64,000 nt of DNA from the NCBI GenBank assembly GCA_965248775.1, contig OZ252150.1, positions 4,712,001-4,776,000 of the forward strand. Direction: 5' to 3'. The translations under genes were made by a program, and so were the position numbers. Source of the DNA: JBHHUI01 sp965248775. Its GTDB lineage: Bacteria > Chloroflexota > Anaerolineae > Anaerolineales > JBHHUI01. Below, one piece after another: positions 44,240 to 53,382 of the stretch. Below the pieces are notes generated by a model. The model made no database searches. It was given only the letters and a program-made list of their open reading frames with translations, and had not been told where the DNA came from. How positions within the stretch are numbered: the stretch's first letter is position 1; every line of letters starts with the position of its first letter.

Positions 44240-44468
44240 CCAACTGTCCACTGAATCGGGGTAATACCAGCGAAGTTGATTCCAGCCCAAGTCGCGCGCT
44301 CCTAACAATTCGAAGCGGCGCAGTTGCAACGCGTCCATCGACAACTGCACCCAGCGCCATAACAGGCGGCCCTTCGTTGGTAAAGGTGAAGCGTTTCACG
44401 TTGCCTTTACCACCCATTCACGTAGCATTTACAGACACTCCATAAACGGCATGCTAGACTGCCGAACG

Positions 44469-44711
44469 ATGATACGCCTTACGCGTCTCAACGGAAGAGA
44501 ATTCTTTGTCAACGCGGAGTTGGTCAAATTCGTCGAGGCCAAACCAGACACGTTGCTTACCATGATCGATGGCGATATGGTGCATTCACGCGAGACGCCA
44601 CAACAAGTGGTAAAGGCGATCATTGCCTATCGACGTTTCATCAACCGTCCCAGCACACCCGAAAATTGGGAAACAGCACCAACCAGCGCTGTCCAATCCC
44701 ACACTGAGTAA
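44469..44711 (+). CDS. flbD: Flagellar protein FlbD
   Basis: 80 aa from ATG 44469 (a longer start at 44451 is less like the family). FlbD signature IRLTRLNGREFFVNAELVKFVEAKPDTLLTMIDGD, then VKAIIAYRR. This small cytoplasmic protein of unknown biochemical role is usually encoded between flgE and motA. Here it is the first surviving flagellar gene; sequence to its left is IS3 and noncoding DNA, so the hook genes are elsewhere or lost. motA follows after 12 bp. Confidence 0.9.
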   Translation: MIRLTRLNGREFFVNAELVKFVEAKPDTLLTMIDGDMVHSRETPQQVVKAIIAYRRFINRPSTPENWETAPTSAVQSHTE

Positions 44712-44723
44712 CGAAAAAACCCT

Positions 44724-45500
44724 ATGGACATTTCATCCATTCTCGGAATGGCAGTAGGCTGGGGCGCGATGCTTTTGGGCTTGATCCTGGAAGGCGGCGA
44801 ACCGGGAGAGCTTATCTTTCCCTCTGCATTTATTATCGTGTTCGGCGGCACCTTCGGCGCCGCGCTGCTGTCATTCCCGCTTAAGGCCTTTCTTCGCCTA
44901 CCAACTTTGGTAATGGGCGCATTCAAGGCTTTCTCCCACAATGCCGCCGAGACTATCGACGAGATCGTAATAATGGCCGACAAAGCCCGTCGCGAGGGTT
45001 TGCTCGCATTGGAAGAGGAGGCCAAGAAGGTCGATGACGAGTACATGCGCAGAGGTCTCATGCTCGTCGTGGATGGTGTCGATGCGCAGCAGGTGCGCGC
45101 CATTATGCATGCCGATACCAAGCTAATGAGTGAACGGCACGAAATCGGCATTTCCTTGTTTGAATCGATGGGCGCCTTCGCACCCACGATGGGCATTATC
45201 GGCACCGTGATGGGTTTGATCAACGTGCTGAAACAGTTGAACAACCCGGAGCATCTGGGCGAAGCCATCGGCGCGGCCTTCCTGGCTACCCTATGGGGTG
45301 TATGGACTGCTAACCTGCTCTGGCTACCGCTGGGTGCAAAGCTCAAAAGCAAGGACCAACAGGAAGTGGAAGCGCGAGAAATGGTGATGGAAGGCATGCT
45401 CGCGCTACAAGCCGGCGAAAATCCGCGCATCGTGCGCGAAAATTTGAGCGCTTTCCTGCCGCCCAAGCAGCGGCCGGTTGATGATAGCGGTGGGGAATAA
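44724..45500 (+). CDS. motA: Flagellar motor stator protein MotA
   Basis: 258 aa. Four membrane helices, two near the N-terminus and two after residue 145 (ESMGAFAPTMGIIGTVMGLINVL, IGAAFLATLWGVWTANLLWLPL), with the large cytoplasmic loop between. The loop contains the usual RREGLLALEEEA motif that faces the rotor. MotA5-MotB2 complexes conduct ions to drive rotation. The stop overlaps the motB start by one base, so production is coupled. Confidence 0.93.
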   Translation: MDISSILGMAVGWGAMLLGLILEGGEPGELIFPSAFIIVFGGTFGAALLSFPLKAFLRLPTLVMGAFKAFSHNAAETIDEIVIMADKARREGLLALEEEAKKVDDEYMRRGLMLVVDGVDAQQVRAIMHADTKLMSERHEIGISLFESMGAFAPTMGIIGTVMGLINVLKQLNNPEHLGEAIGAAFLATLWGVWTANLLWLPLGAKLKSKDQQEVEAREMVMEGMLALQAGENPRIVRENLSAFLPPKQRPVDDSGGE

Positions 45501-46270
45501 TGTCATCGAATGAAGGCGCCGAACGTTGGCTTATCAGCTACGCCGATTTCATCACTCTGTTATTTGTATTGTTTGTTGTTCTCTGGAGCATCTCGAATAC
45601 CGATGCCGAAAAATTTCGTGTCGTCGCCGAGAGTCTGGCCCGCGCTTTTGGCGGTTCGGAGGCTGAGCTAATCGAGCTTGGTATAAACCAGAGCGGTATT
45701 GGCGAGGGCGAGGGCGCCCCTTCGCCGGTGCGCATAGCAGACTTTCCACCGCGCCCTCCAGATACGTTTGACGTTGCGACTAACATTGGCAGTTTGCTGA
45801 CTCAGGCCGGTATTGCCAGCGATGTAGCCATCGTCAACAACGCCGAAGGCGTACTGATCTCCATCAGCGAACGGCTCCTCTTCCAACCCGGCAGCGCCGA
45901 TATTCAGCCAACCGCTCTTGTGGTACTCGACCAGGTAGCCGCCATGCTGCAAGAGATTTCCAATGATGTGCGCGTCGTCGCACACACCGACCCGGTGCCG
46001 CCGACTGATTCGCAATATGCGACCAATTGGGATCTATCCACTGCCCGCGCTGTCGCTATTGTGCGCTACCTGGTTGAATTCGGTAGCATCCAGCCTGAAC
46101 GCCTGATCGCCGCCGGACGAGCCGAGTTCCAACCGATCTACCCGAACGACACCGCGGAGCACATGGGCTTCAATCGTCGGGCAGACATCACAATCGTGTA
46201 TTTTCTCGACCAGGCTGAAATATCCGTCGGCATTGTTGATGAATTTGATCCGATTCCTGATTTACCCTAG
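45500..46270 (+). CDS. motB: Flagellar motor stator protein MotB
   Basis: 256 aa. A single membrane helix contains WLISYADFITLLFVLFVVLW with the ion-conducting Asp, then a linker and a C-terminal OmpA-like peptidoglycan-binding domain (VVAHTDPVPPTD, NWDLSTARAVAIVRYLVE, GFNRRADITIVY). The coupling ion cannot be told from the sequence. The stop codon TAG is part of the target site of the following IS, so motB itself is intact. Confidence 0.92.
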   Translation: MSSNEGAERWLISYADFITLLFVLFVVLWSISNTDAEKFRVVAESLARAFGGSEAELIELGINQSGIGEGEGAPSPVRIADFPPRPPDTFDVATNIGSLLTQAGIASDVAIVNNAEGVLISISERLLFQPGSADIQPTALVVLDQVAAMLQEISNDVRVVAHTDPVPPTDSQYATNWDLSTARAVAIVRYLVEFGSIQPERLIAAGRAEFQPIYPNDTAEHMGFNRRADITIVYFLDQAEISVGIVDEFDPIPDLP

Positions 46271-46353
46271 CTAGTTTCCGGTGCGAAAGAAGGCCCAATC
46301 TGTGAGAGCATTAAGTTGCACACAAAAGCGAACTCACAGAAAGGGCCAAAGCA

Positions 46354-47818
46354 ATGTTACGCGACCGATACGAAAACGACAAGTTCTTCATGGAAATTAT
46401 AGAACTGACAAGTAAAATGGATCCAGTGATGAGCCAGATCGATAAAATACTGGAAGACGACGAACTATATCAGCAAGTACGAAACGACTTTTCGAAACGC
46501 TATCCAGGAACACTACAAACTGGACGGAGTTCAAGTCCAGTAGAAGTGGTGTTGCGGATGTTGGTAGTAAAGCATCTGTATGGCTGGAGTTACGCACGGA
46601 CAGAACAACACGTTAGAGATAGTTTGGTACTGAGATTATTCTGCCGGGTGTATTTTGAAGATGTACCAGATGAGAAGACATTGCTGCGCTGGGCGCATCA
46701 AATTCAAACCGACACATTGAAAGCCCTGAATGAGCGTGTGACAAAGCTGGCACAAGAATTGAAAATCACACGTGGACGCAAGTTGAGAACAGATGGGACG
46801 GTGGTCGAAAGCAATGTGCGCTATCCAACCGATAGCGGATTGCTGGTTGATGGGGTGCGGGTATTAGGCCGTACACTAACAAAAGCCAAACAAGTATTGG
46901 CAACAGCAGGTGGACTTGCCGGGACAGTATTTCGCAATCGGTCGCGGAGCGCCAGAAAGCAGGCCCTGATGATTGCCAACCAGGCCCGTAAAAGAAGTGT
47001 CTCTGCAAAGGAAAAGCTCAAACAGAGCTATCGTCAATTGGTCAAAACAACCGAAAAAACGGTTCAACAGGCCAAAACGGTACTTGAAGATTTGAAAGCG
47101 AGTACCCAAGAGCCAGCTCATCGGCTCTGCCAACCGCTGGCCGAAACTATCGAGACATTTCTGCCGCGGGTGGAACAAGTCCTGGAACAAACCAAACGGC
47201 GCGTATTTCAGAATGAATCTGTGCCGGCTTCAGAAAAGCTGGTCAGTCTGTTCGAAGTTGACACTGCCATTATCCGACGCAACAAAGCTGGCAAGCCCAC
47301 CGAGTTCGGTCGCAAAGTCTGGCTAGATGAAGTCGACGGCGGCATCATTTCCGACTGGCGGTTGCTCGATGGCAATCCTTCCGATGATACCCAACGAAGT
47401 CGCGTGTGCGACTCCACGCGGTGGCACCCAGCTATTGATAATCATTGTCGAACCTTTGGCAAGCCGCCAGTCCAGGCCAGTGCTGACCGCGGTGTTTATT
47501 CCTCGGCCAACGAAAACTATGCAAGACAAAAGGGCGTTCGGCACGTCGTCTTACCCAAAGCGGGTTATAAGTCCCAAGAACGCCATGCTCATGAAAAACA
47601 GGCCTGGTTCAAACGCGGCCGTCGTTTTCATGCTGGCGTTGAGGGCCGAACCCCGTCCAGGACCGGGACGGGACTGGGTCAGTGTTCTCAAACGCAAACA
47701 TGCCTTCGGCATTTGTCGTTATCGTGGCAATCAGGGCCACCATCGTTGGGTTGGCTTGACCATTCTGGCTGCTAACCTGAACACGATCGGATTGAGACTA
47801 CATGCTCGTGCTACCTGA
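46354..47818 (+). pseudogene. ISNCY-like transposase, frameshifted by a 28-bp hairpin insert
   Basis: The N-terminal part (from 46354) has SPVEVVLRMLVVKHLYGWSY, a DDE-type start LRTDGTVVESNVRYPTDSGLL, a long coiled-coil insertion and VDTAIIRRNKAGKPTEFG. The frame is disrupted after FHAGVEGR. The expected continuation SVLKRKHAFGICRYRGNQG to LRLHARAT is in the next frame and ends at 47818. Between them lies about 28 bp (ACCCCGTCC...GACTGGGT) that folds into a hairpin. The insert is not a multiple of three, so it destroys the enzyme. Confidence 0.8.
47649..47679 (+). repeat. About 28-31-bp hairpin insert in the ISNCY-like transposase
   Basis: CCCCGTCC pairs with GGACGGGA across a short loop, with an outer ACCC/GGGT pair. 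Similar size and style to the 27-bp inserts of IS110, but a different sequence. Confidence 0.65.
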
Positions 47819-47932
47819 ACATTTCAAATCCGATCGCTCAAACCAAACCCTAGTTCAGGTCGTCTGTTTTCAGCCCAGCGATGCGTTTCGCACCGGAAAC
47901 TAGCTAATCAGCAAGAGAGAGCTTTCAAGAGT

Positions 47933-48550
47933 ATGGCAAAGAAAGAATCAGAACCAGCCGAAAACCCAGCCAAGAAGAAGCGCAGCCCCCTCGTCTTGAT
48001 CTTGGGGCTACTCGTTGGGTTGATCGTCATCGGTTCAGGTGGTCTCATGGCCTACATCGCACTATTTCCCGACGATTACCCGAAACCCTTCTATTTCACC
48101 TTCGAACAGCCCATGCTGGACACTGCAACGCCTGAAGCGGAAGCCGAACTCGAACCGACGGAGACTCCCGAACCGGTCGCCCTGCCGCTGCCGGGCGAGG
48201 GCCTGATATTCGAAACCGGCACCAAAATCGTAAACCTGACCGACCCGGGCGGCCGCCGCTATCTTAAGGTGGGCATTGTCCTCGAGTTCGCGCCCCATGC
48301 ATCCGAGTTCTACACGACCATTGGGGAAGAACACGAGTTAATGATCGACAGATTTTTAGAGGAGATGACGCCCAAACGGCCACTCGTAGACGACTTGCTG
48401 ATTACCATTTTCTCTAGCAAATCGTTCGATCAAGTGTACACCATAACAGCCAAAGAAGCGCTGCGGCAAGAAATTGTCAATACTCTTAATGAACTTCTGC
48501 CGAGCGAGCACCTGATGTACGTGTACTTCACGGAATTCGTGGTTCAGTAA
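47933..48550 (+). CDS. fliL: Flagellar basal body-associated protein FliL
   Basis: 205 aa. A basic cytoplasmic N-terminus, one helix at about residues 22-45, an acidic Thr/Pro/Glu linker and a periplasm-side FliL domain (RRYLKVGIVLEFAPHASEFY, RPLVDDLLITIFSSKSFDQV, LRQEIVNTLNELLP). FliL sits around the stator and supports torque. It follows the IS by about 30 bp and leads the fliLMNOPQ series. Confidence 0.9.
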   Translation: MAKKESEPAENPAKKKRSPLVLILGLLVGLIVIGSGGLMAYIALFPDDYPKPFYFTFEQPMLDTATPEAEAELEPTETPEPVALPLPGEGLIFETGTKIVNLTDPGGRRYLKVGIVLEFAPHASEFYTTIGEEHELMIDRFLEEMTPKRPLVDDLLITIFSSKSFDQVYTITAKEALRQEIVNTLNELLPSEHLMYVYFTEFVVQ

Positions 48551-48608
48551 ACATTTAATTATCGAACACGCAATCGTTTGAAATTCTGATTTATTGACAC
48601 TCTAGTCT

Positions 48609-49610
48609 ATGCTCTCACAAGCAGAAATTGATGCACTGTTATCCGGCCAGATCGAGCCTGAGCAAGGTGATCAGGAAACACGGGTGGCATTGGAAAGCGC
48701 AGCCGAGACTTCGGAAAAAAGCGCAAAAATCGTTCGGCCATACAACTTCTGGTCGCCCGACAGATTTTCGAAAGATCAACTCAGGGCGGTGGAACTAGTA
48801 CATGAAGACCTGGCCGAACGGTTGTCAACGGTTCTCCCAGCATTGCTGAGCCGCGAGATTCGCCCGCGGGTCGCGCACGTTGAGCAGGGGCGCTTCGACG
48901 ACCTGACCATCGATTTTCCAGATTCGACGCTTTACAACATTATTGCTTTCGAGCCCTTACCCGGTCGCGGCATCCTGGTTATCAGCCCTGAATTGACGTG
49001 GATGATCCTCGAGAGACTGCTCGGTGGGAGCGGATTGAACCCGAGCATCGAGCTGCGCACACTCACTGATATTGGTCAGACACTCATTCAAGGAGTGGTG
49101 AAGACGATGTTACCAGACATAAAATCGGCATGGAACAAGGTTGTCGCATTAGATCTGCGCCTGGACGATTCGACTGTCAATAAACTCTGGGTTTCAATGT
49201 TAATGCGCAACGCACGTATGGTTCTGGTCAGCCTAGAAGTTGCTCTCAGCAATATTACTGGGAACATCGATATTTTTATCCCGCTTGCCACCCTTAAACC
49301 GATTAAAGATGAATTGACTCCAACCGCATGGATGGCCGGACAAGATCAGACGAGTGTACAACCGCCGGAGACACGCGCTGACCTCGAACAGTTAATCAAC
49401 GACACTGAGGTTACATTGCGCGTGATTTTAGGACAGGCGACTTTGACCGTGAAAGAGTTGACCTCGCTGAATCGCGGCGATGTTCTATCACTGAGTACGT
49501 CGGTCGGACAATCTCTCACAATGAATGTTAGCAATGCGACCTCCCCGTATCGCGTCCTTCCCGGTACTTCCGGCCTGCGCTTGGCAGTGCAAGTTCTCGA
49601 TAATGTCTAG
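48609..49610 (+). CDS. fliM: Flagellar motor switch protein FliM
   Basis: 333 aa. The N-terminal LSQAEIDALLSG matches the canonical FliM start (near the CheY-binding tail), then RPYNFWSPDRFSKDQLRAVELVHE, the CheC-like middle domain (RGILVISPELTWMILERLLGG) and the C-terminal SpoA domain (VTLRVILGQATLTVKELTSLNRGDVL). It forms the C-ring and sets rotation direction. Note that the N-terminal tail is LSQAEID, as in enzymes that bind CheY-P. Confidence 0.93.
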   Translation: MLSQAEIDALLSGQIEPEQGDQETRVALESAAETSEKSAKIVRPYNFWSPDRFSKDQLRAVELVHEDLAERLSTVLPALLSREIRPRVAHVEQGRFDDLTIDFPDSTLYNIIAFEPLPGRGILVISPELTWMILERLLGGSGLNPSIELRTLTDIGQTLIQGVVKTMLPDIKSAWNKVVALDLRLDDSTVNKLWVSMLMRNARMVLVSLEVALSNITGNIDIFIPLATLKPIKDELTPTAWMAGQDQTSVQPPETRADLEQLINDTEVTLRVILGQATLTVKELTSLNRGDVLSLSTSVGQSLTMNVSNATSPYRVLPGTSGLRLAVQVLDNV

Positions 49611-49625
49611 GAGTAAGAAATAGTC

Positions 49626-50075
49626 ATGACTGCAGAAACTGAATTGTCTGACAGTTCAGAATTGGGAAACGAGGCCGTCTCTGTTGATAGCATTCCCGAG
49701 GATGTGAGGCCGACGGCTCAAGTTGTCGTTGACAAACCTTCCGATGGGGCCGTAGCTGTTCAACCAGTCGAATTCGCGCCGTTGGATACCGCCAGAGGTG
49801 GAGAATCGGGAGCAGAGGATAGTAATGCTTCCGAAAACAATATCAGCCTGTTACATGAGGTTCCCTTGCTGATTACGGTCGAATTAGGACGCACCCAAAT
49901 GCCGGTGGGAGAGGTGCTCGACCTGCGACACGGCTCGGTTGTTGAACTCGACCGCTTAGCCGGCGAGCCTGTTGATGTACGCGTCAACGACCGCCTCATT
50001 GCGAAGGGTGAGGTTGTCGTTATCGAGGACAAATTTGGCATCCGTATTCTCGATATCACCTCAGTCCAGGAATAA
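49626..50075 (+). CDS. fliN: Flagellar motor switch protein FliN
   Basis: 149 aa. An acidic, low-complexity N-terminal half is followed by a SpoA domain: VPLLITVELGRTQMPVGEVLDL, GSVVELDRLAGEPVDVRVND and LIAKGEVVVIEDKFGIRI. With FliM it builds the lower C-ring and contacts the export ATPase complex. It begins 16 bp after fliM, with AGGAG before ATG 49626. Confidence 0.93.
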   Translation: MTAETELSDSSELGNEAVSVDSIPEDVRPTAQVVVDKPSDGAVAVQPVEFAPLDTARGGESGAEDSNASENNISLLHEVPLLITVELGRTQMPVGEVLDLRHGSVVELDRLAGEPVDVRVNDRLIAKGEVVVIEDKFGIRILDITSVQE

Positions 50076-50108
50076 TCGCCCAGGTAATTCACTGGGGTAA
50101 CGCTTCTG

Positions 50109-50654
50109 ATGGCTTCGCTAATGGATATGCTTAAAAGAATTTTTCGTGCCCGAGCCAATCCGCGCTGGTTCATATTTGGATTGGTGGGATTGTTCGCGAT
50201 TTTCTTGCTCCTGAGTATTGCAGGTGCAACCTCGCCTCAATCAGGCTCATTCTCCGCCTCACTCGTTGAGATGATCATAAATACAATCGTTGTGCTCGGA
50301 TTGCTTTTTCTGATTTTGGCCGCCATCAGGCGCTGGCAGCGCCATAGTGGGCACGTGCAACGACGGAACTTGGCAATGGTCGAATCGTTGCGGTTAAGCC
50401 CCAAACAGGCGATACACATTGTGCGTGTGGGTGAACGCCACTTGCTCGTTGGGGCAAGCGACACACAGATATCATTATTGGCGGAAGTCCAGACTCCGCC
50501 GGAGATGGAGCAGCCGGCAAGTCCACCTTCGTTCAACAGCTTCTTGATGCAGATGCGGGCACGCTTTGGGCCCGATCAGGAAGCACACAGCACAATTGAA
50601 CAATTGGAGTCGGAAGGAGATGGCGGTCTCCAGCGCGAAGGCTTTGAGGTATGA
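50109..50654 (+). CDS. fliO: Flagellar biosynthesis protein FliO
   Basis: 181 aa. Two hydrophobic helices (residues 18-40 and 55-75) precede a small cytoplasmic domain with LAMVESLRLSPKQAIHIVRVGERHLLVGAS, the FliO hallmark. FliO is a chaperone for assembly of the FliP ring. The tail is Glu/Gln-rich. The stop overlaps the fliP start (ATGA). Confidence 0.87.
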   Translation: MASLMDMLKRIFRARANPRWFIFGLVGLFAIFLLLSIAGATSPQSGSFSASLVEMIINTIVVLGLLFLILAAIRRWQRHSGHVQRRNLAMVESLRLSPKQAIHIVRVGERHLLVGASDTQISLLAEVQTPPEMEQPASPPSFNSFLMQMRARFGPDQEAHSTIEQLESEGDGGLQREGFEV

Positions 50655-51332
50655 GTTCCCGTCGCCGGCACATTCTTTTGGGACTTCTCGTTTTGAGCAG
50701 TTTCATACTAGCTGCTTGTGCGGACGGACAGGATGTTTCAGCCCCCGGATTAACCTTTTCGTTGGACGCCCGGGGGGAGGAGCCGCAACAGGTTGGATCA
50801 GGTGTGCAGCTCTTGTTGCTACTCACTGTCTTGAGCCTGGCGCCGGCGGTGCTGATATTGGCGACGGCCTTCACCCGCATCGTCATCGTTCTGTCGCTCG
50901 TGCGCTCGGCGCTCGGTACGCAACAGATACCACCCAACCAGATCATCGTCGGCTTGGCGCTCCTGTTAACCTTCTTCGTAATGGCGCCGGTTTGGGAGGA
51001 CGTCAATGCGCGTGCTGTGGAGCCTTTTTTAGACGGCGAAATTAACCAGAAAACTGCTTTTGAGCGCGGAAGCGAACCTTTACGTCAATTTATGTTCAAA
51101 CAAACTCGCACGAAGGACATCGCGCTCTTTGTACAGCTCTCGGGTCATCCGCAGCCCAACGCGTTGGAGGACATTCCTTCATCGGTTTTGCTACCCGCCT
51201 TCGTGATCAGCGAACTCAAGACAGCTTTTCAGATGGGTTTCGTGATTTTCGTTGCCGTTTAAGTTGCTTCTATTCGTAATGGCTGACGGTTGGCACCTTC
51301 TCGTGCGTTCGCTCGTATCGAGTTTTCAATGA
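50651..51332 (+). pseudogene. fliP: Flagellar export gate protein FliP with internal deletion and frameshift
   Basis: The N-terminal part is normal: signal-like segment with LAACA, VLSLAPAVLILATAFTRIVIVLSL, NQIIVGLALLLTFFVMAPVW and FVISELKTAFQMGFVIFV. The frame then stops at TAA 51260-51262. From CCG 51255 another frame reads PFKLLLFVMADGWHLLVRSL to TGA 51330-51332, the normal FliP end, which overlaps the fliQ start (ATGA) as expected. The missing part is the helix pair of about 28 residues between the two PF motifs (VPFL... and LPFK...). About 83 bp seem to be lost. Confidence 0.85.
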
Positions 51333-51598
51333 CAGAAGGATTTGTCCTCAGCATGGCTCAAGATGCCCTCGTGCTTTCTGTGGTTGTTGCAGGCCCGCTT
51401 CTGATTACTTCGCTGATTATCGGTATTTTTATCAGTCTGCTCCAGGCTGCTACGCAGGTGACCGAGATGACGCTGACGTTTGTTCCCAAGCTGCTGGCGA
51501 CTTTTAGCGTGTTGGCAATCTTGGGCGCGTGGATGCTACAACAACTGGTCAGCTTCACAGTTGCGCTTCTTAACATGTTACCGGAGCTGGCGCAATGA
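51329..51598 (+). CDS. fliQ: Flagellar export gate protein FliQ
   Basis: 89 aa from ATG 51329, which overlaps the fliP C-terminal stop. Two helices: ALVLSVVVAGPLLITSLIIGIFISLLQAA... and FVPKLLATFSVLAILGAWML, with the conserved QAATQVTEMTLTFVPK loop. Part of the FliPQR export gate in the membrane. An in-frame start at 51290 lies within the fliP tail and is unlikely. The stop overlaps the HDOD gene (ATGA). Confidence 0.93.
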   Translation: MTEGFVLSMAQDALVLSVVVAGPLLITSLIIGIFISLLQAATQVTEMTLTFVPKLLATFSVLAILGAWMLQQLVSFTVALLNMLPELAQ

Positions 51599-52473
51599 TT
51601 CAGACGACACACGCACAATCCGCTTCCGTTGCTGAACGAGTCATGCTCGATATCGATCGACTGCGCCCCTTGCCGATATCGGTGACTCGCGCGATTCGGC
51701 TGTTGGGGCAGGACGATGTCGACCTAAAAAAAGTTGCGAATGTGCTTGCGGATGACGAGGTTGTTGTGAGCATGATTCTCAAACATGCGAATTCAGTTTA
51801 TTACGGCGGTCGGATATCGGCTACCACTGTCATCGATAGCATTATGCGGATTGGTATAAATGAGTTGAAGCATGTGCTTTATGGACTCGCTGCGGTTGGC
51901 CCGCTTACGGCCCGACTGGCTGCCTATAGCCTGGATCAAGGGGAGTTATTCCGCCATTCGGCTGTCGTGGCAGCCAGCGCTCGCCGGGTTTCGCAAATTT
52001 TGAGGATCGCCAAACCCGAAGAAGCCTATACAGCCGGATTGCTCCACGATATTGGCAAGTTGCTGCTCGAACGCCATCTGCGGCCATACATGGAGACGCT
52101 GGAAAATAATCCAGACCTGAGCATGCGGCCGCATGTGGAGATTGAAAATTTTTTCCTGGATATCGACCATACTATTGTCGGCGCCCAAATGGCGGAACGC
52201 TGGCATTATCCTTCCGTTCTCAGCGAGTGCATTCGGTTTCATCATGCGCCCTCCCTGGCGACGAAGCCCGAACTGCCCGCAATCGTTTTGCTGGCAGACA
52301 CCATTGTGTTATTCGCCGGCATCGGCGTGACGCCGCTCGGCTTCGAACCGCTGCATCCGGCAGTGCCAGAGATACTTGATCTCTCATATCGCACTCTGAT
52401 GAGGCTTGGCAACCAGATGCGCGAAGAAATTATAGAAATCGATCAAGAATTCACAGCCCGCCATAGCGAATAA
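51595..52473 (+). CDS. HDOD-domain signalling protein inside the flagellar operon
   Basis: 292 aa. HDOD domain from about residue 20: LPISVTRAIRLLGQDDVDLKKVANVLADDEV, ILKHANSVYYGG and TTVIDSIMRIGINELKHVLYG. Unusually for HDOD, the HD-type metal residues are kept: FRHSAVVAA, GLLHDIGKLLLERHL, DHTIVGAQMAERW and FHHAPS. It could be an active phosphodiesterase or a regulator of flagellar assembly or nucleotide second messengers. It is translationally coupled to fliQ and lies before fliR. Confidence 0.85.
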   Translation: MIQTTHAQSASVAERVMLDIDRLRPLPISVTRAIRLLGQDDVDLKKVANVLADDEVVVSMILKHANSVYYGGRISATTVIDSIMRIGINELKHVLYGLAAVGPLTARLAAYSLDQGELFRHSAVVAASARRVSQILRIAKPEEAYTAGLLHDIGKLLLERHLRPYMETLENNPDLSMRPHVEIENFFLDIDHTIVGAQMAERWHYPSVLSECIRFHHAPSLATKPELPAIVLLADTIVLFAGIGVTPLGFEPLHPAVPEILDLSYRTLMRLGNQMREEIIEIDQEFTARHSE

Positions 52474-52571
52474 CAGCCCGTTTGTAACAGCGCAACACCT
52501 TTATATTCCCTTAAGCACCCCTTCACGCCCCATTTACTGACCGCAACTGCACGGGTCGTTAGACTCAAATA

Positions 52572-53333
52572 GTGATCTTCTCGCTGCACGAGGCGCAGGT
52601 ATTTTTCTTGGGTCTAACTCGTACGCTTACTATCTTGAGTGGTATTCCCGTGTTGGGAAGTGGAGCGATTCCTGCTCGAGTGCGGCTGGGTGTGGGTATT
52701 ATGCTGGCGCTTGTTCTTGTACCTATGGATACTCTATCCGCTGCGCTTAGCCCAATCCCGCTGGGTCCCTTTCTGATGGCGATTGGCCTGGAGGTAGCCA
52801 CGGGTCTGCTGGGTGGTTTTGTCGTTCGCCTTGCGTTCTCCACCTTGCAGATGGCGGCCGGCTTCATGAGTTTATTGTCCGGTTTTAGCGCCGGGCGCTT
52901 TCTGAACCCGACCCTCGATATCCAGGGTAGCGCGCTCGACCAGTTTTATCTGCTGACTGCTACGACGATATTTGTCTTGTTCAACGGCCACCATCAATTG
53001 ATCATTGGACTGTCTCGAATTTTCGATTTAGTGCCTCTGGGCACGTTTGTATTCGATGTCATTGGACGCGATAAGTTGATCGCGTTGACGGTCGGCATGT
53101 GGGCGAGCGCTTTGCAGATCTCGCTACCGATTGTGGCAGCCATGTTTCTTGTCGACCTTGCGCTCGGCCTGGTTGCCCGCGCAGCTCCACAAATCCAGGT
53201 TTTCTTCATCGGCGCACCACTCAAAACCGGACTCGGTATGTTGGCTCTGGCGGCCGTCATTCCGGGAATGTTTCCAATCGTACAGTCCCTTTTCTCCAAG
53301 AGTGCGCTCCGGATGGTACAGCTTCTGCAATGA
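52572..53333 (+). CDS. fliR: Flagellar export gate protein FliR
   Basis: 253 aa from GTG 52572. About six membrane helices; family markers include FFLGLTRTLTILSGIPVLGS, LGPFLMAIGLEVATGLLGGFVVRLAFS, AAGFMSLLSGFSAGRFLNP and SLPIVAAMFLVDLALGLVARAAPQ. Forms the export gate with FliP and FliQ. The stop overlaps the original flhB start (ATGA at 53330), preserving coupling to the split flhB. Confidence 0.93.
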   Translation: MIFSLHEAQVFFLGLTRTLTILSGIPVLGSGAIPARVRLGVGIMLALVLVPMDTLSAALSPIPLGPFLMAIGLEVATGLLGGFVVRLAFSTLQMAAGFMSLLSGFSAGRFLNPTLDIQGSALDQFYLLTATTIFVLFNGHHQLIIGLSRIFDLVPLGTFVFDVIGRDKLIALTVGMWASALQISLPIVAAMFLVDLALGLVARAAPQIQVFFIGAPLKTGLGMLALAAVIPGMFPIVQSLFSKSALRMVQLLQ

Positions 53334-53382
53334 GCGAAAAGGCCGAAGCTCCCACTCCGGGTAGCACGTCCTCTAATCGTGT

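Larger units (their letters stand above)
43024..44265 (+). mobile_element. IS3-family insertion sequence, copy B (intact, different subgroup from the 28117 element)
   Basis: Inverted ends ATTACCCTGGTTTAGTGGACA and the inverse of ATTACCCCGATTCAGTGGACA frame a complete orfA/orfB pair. No target duplication was clear. Confidence 0.85.
46274..47900 (+). mobile_element. ISNCY-like insertion sequence between motB and fliL
   Basis: About 1627 bp with inverted ends GTTTCCGGTGCGAAA, flanked on both sides by TAGCTA (46268-46273 and 47901-47906). The target contains CTAG at the motB stop codon. It separates motAB from fliL and may be polar. Confidence 0.8.

Noticed and set aside
44264..44417. Minus-strand frame starting MGGKGNVKRFTFTNEGPP
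   Set aside because: It runs into the IS3 end and resembles no family; could be a gene remnant but evidence is insufficient.
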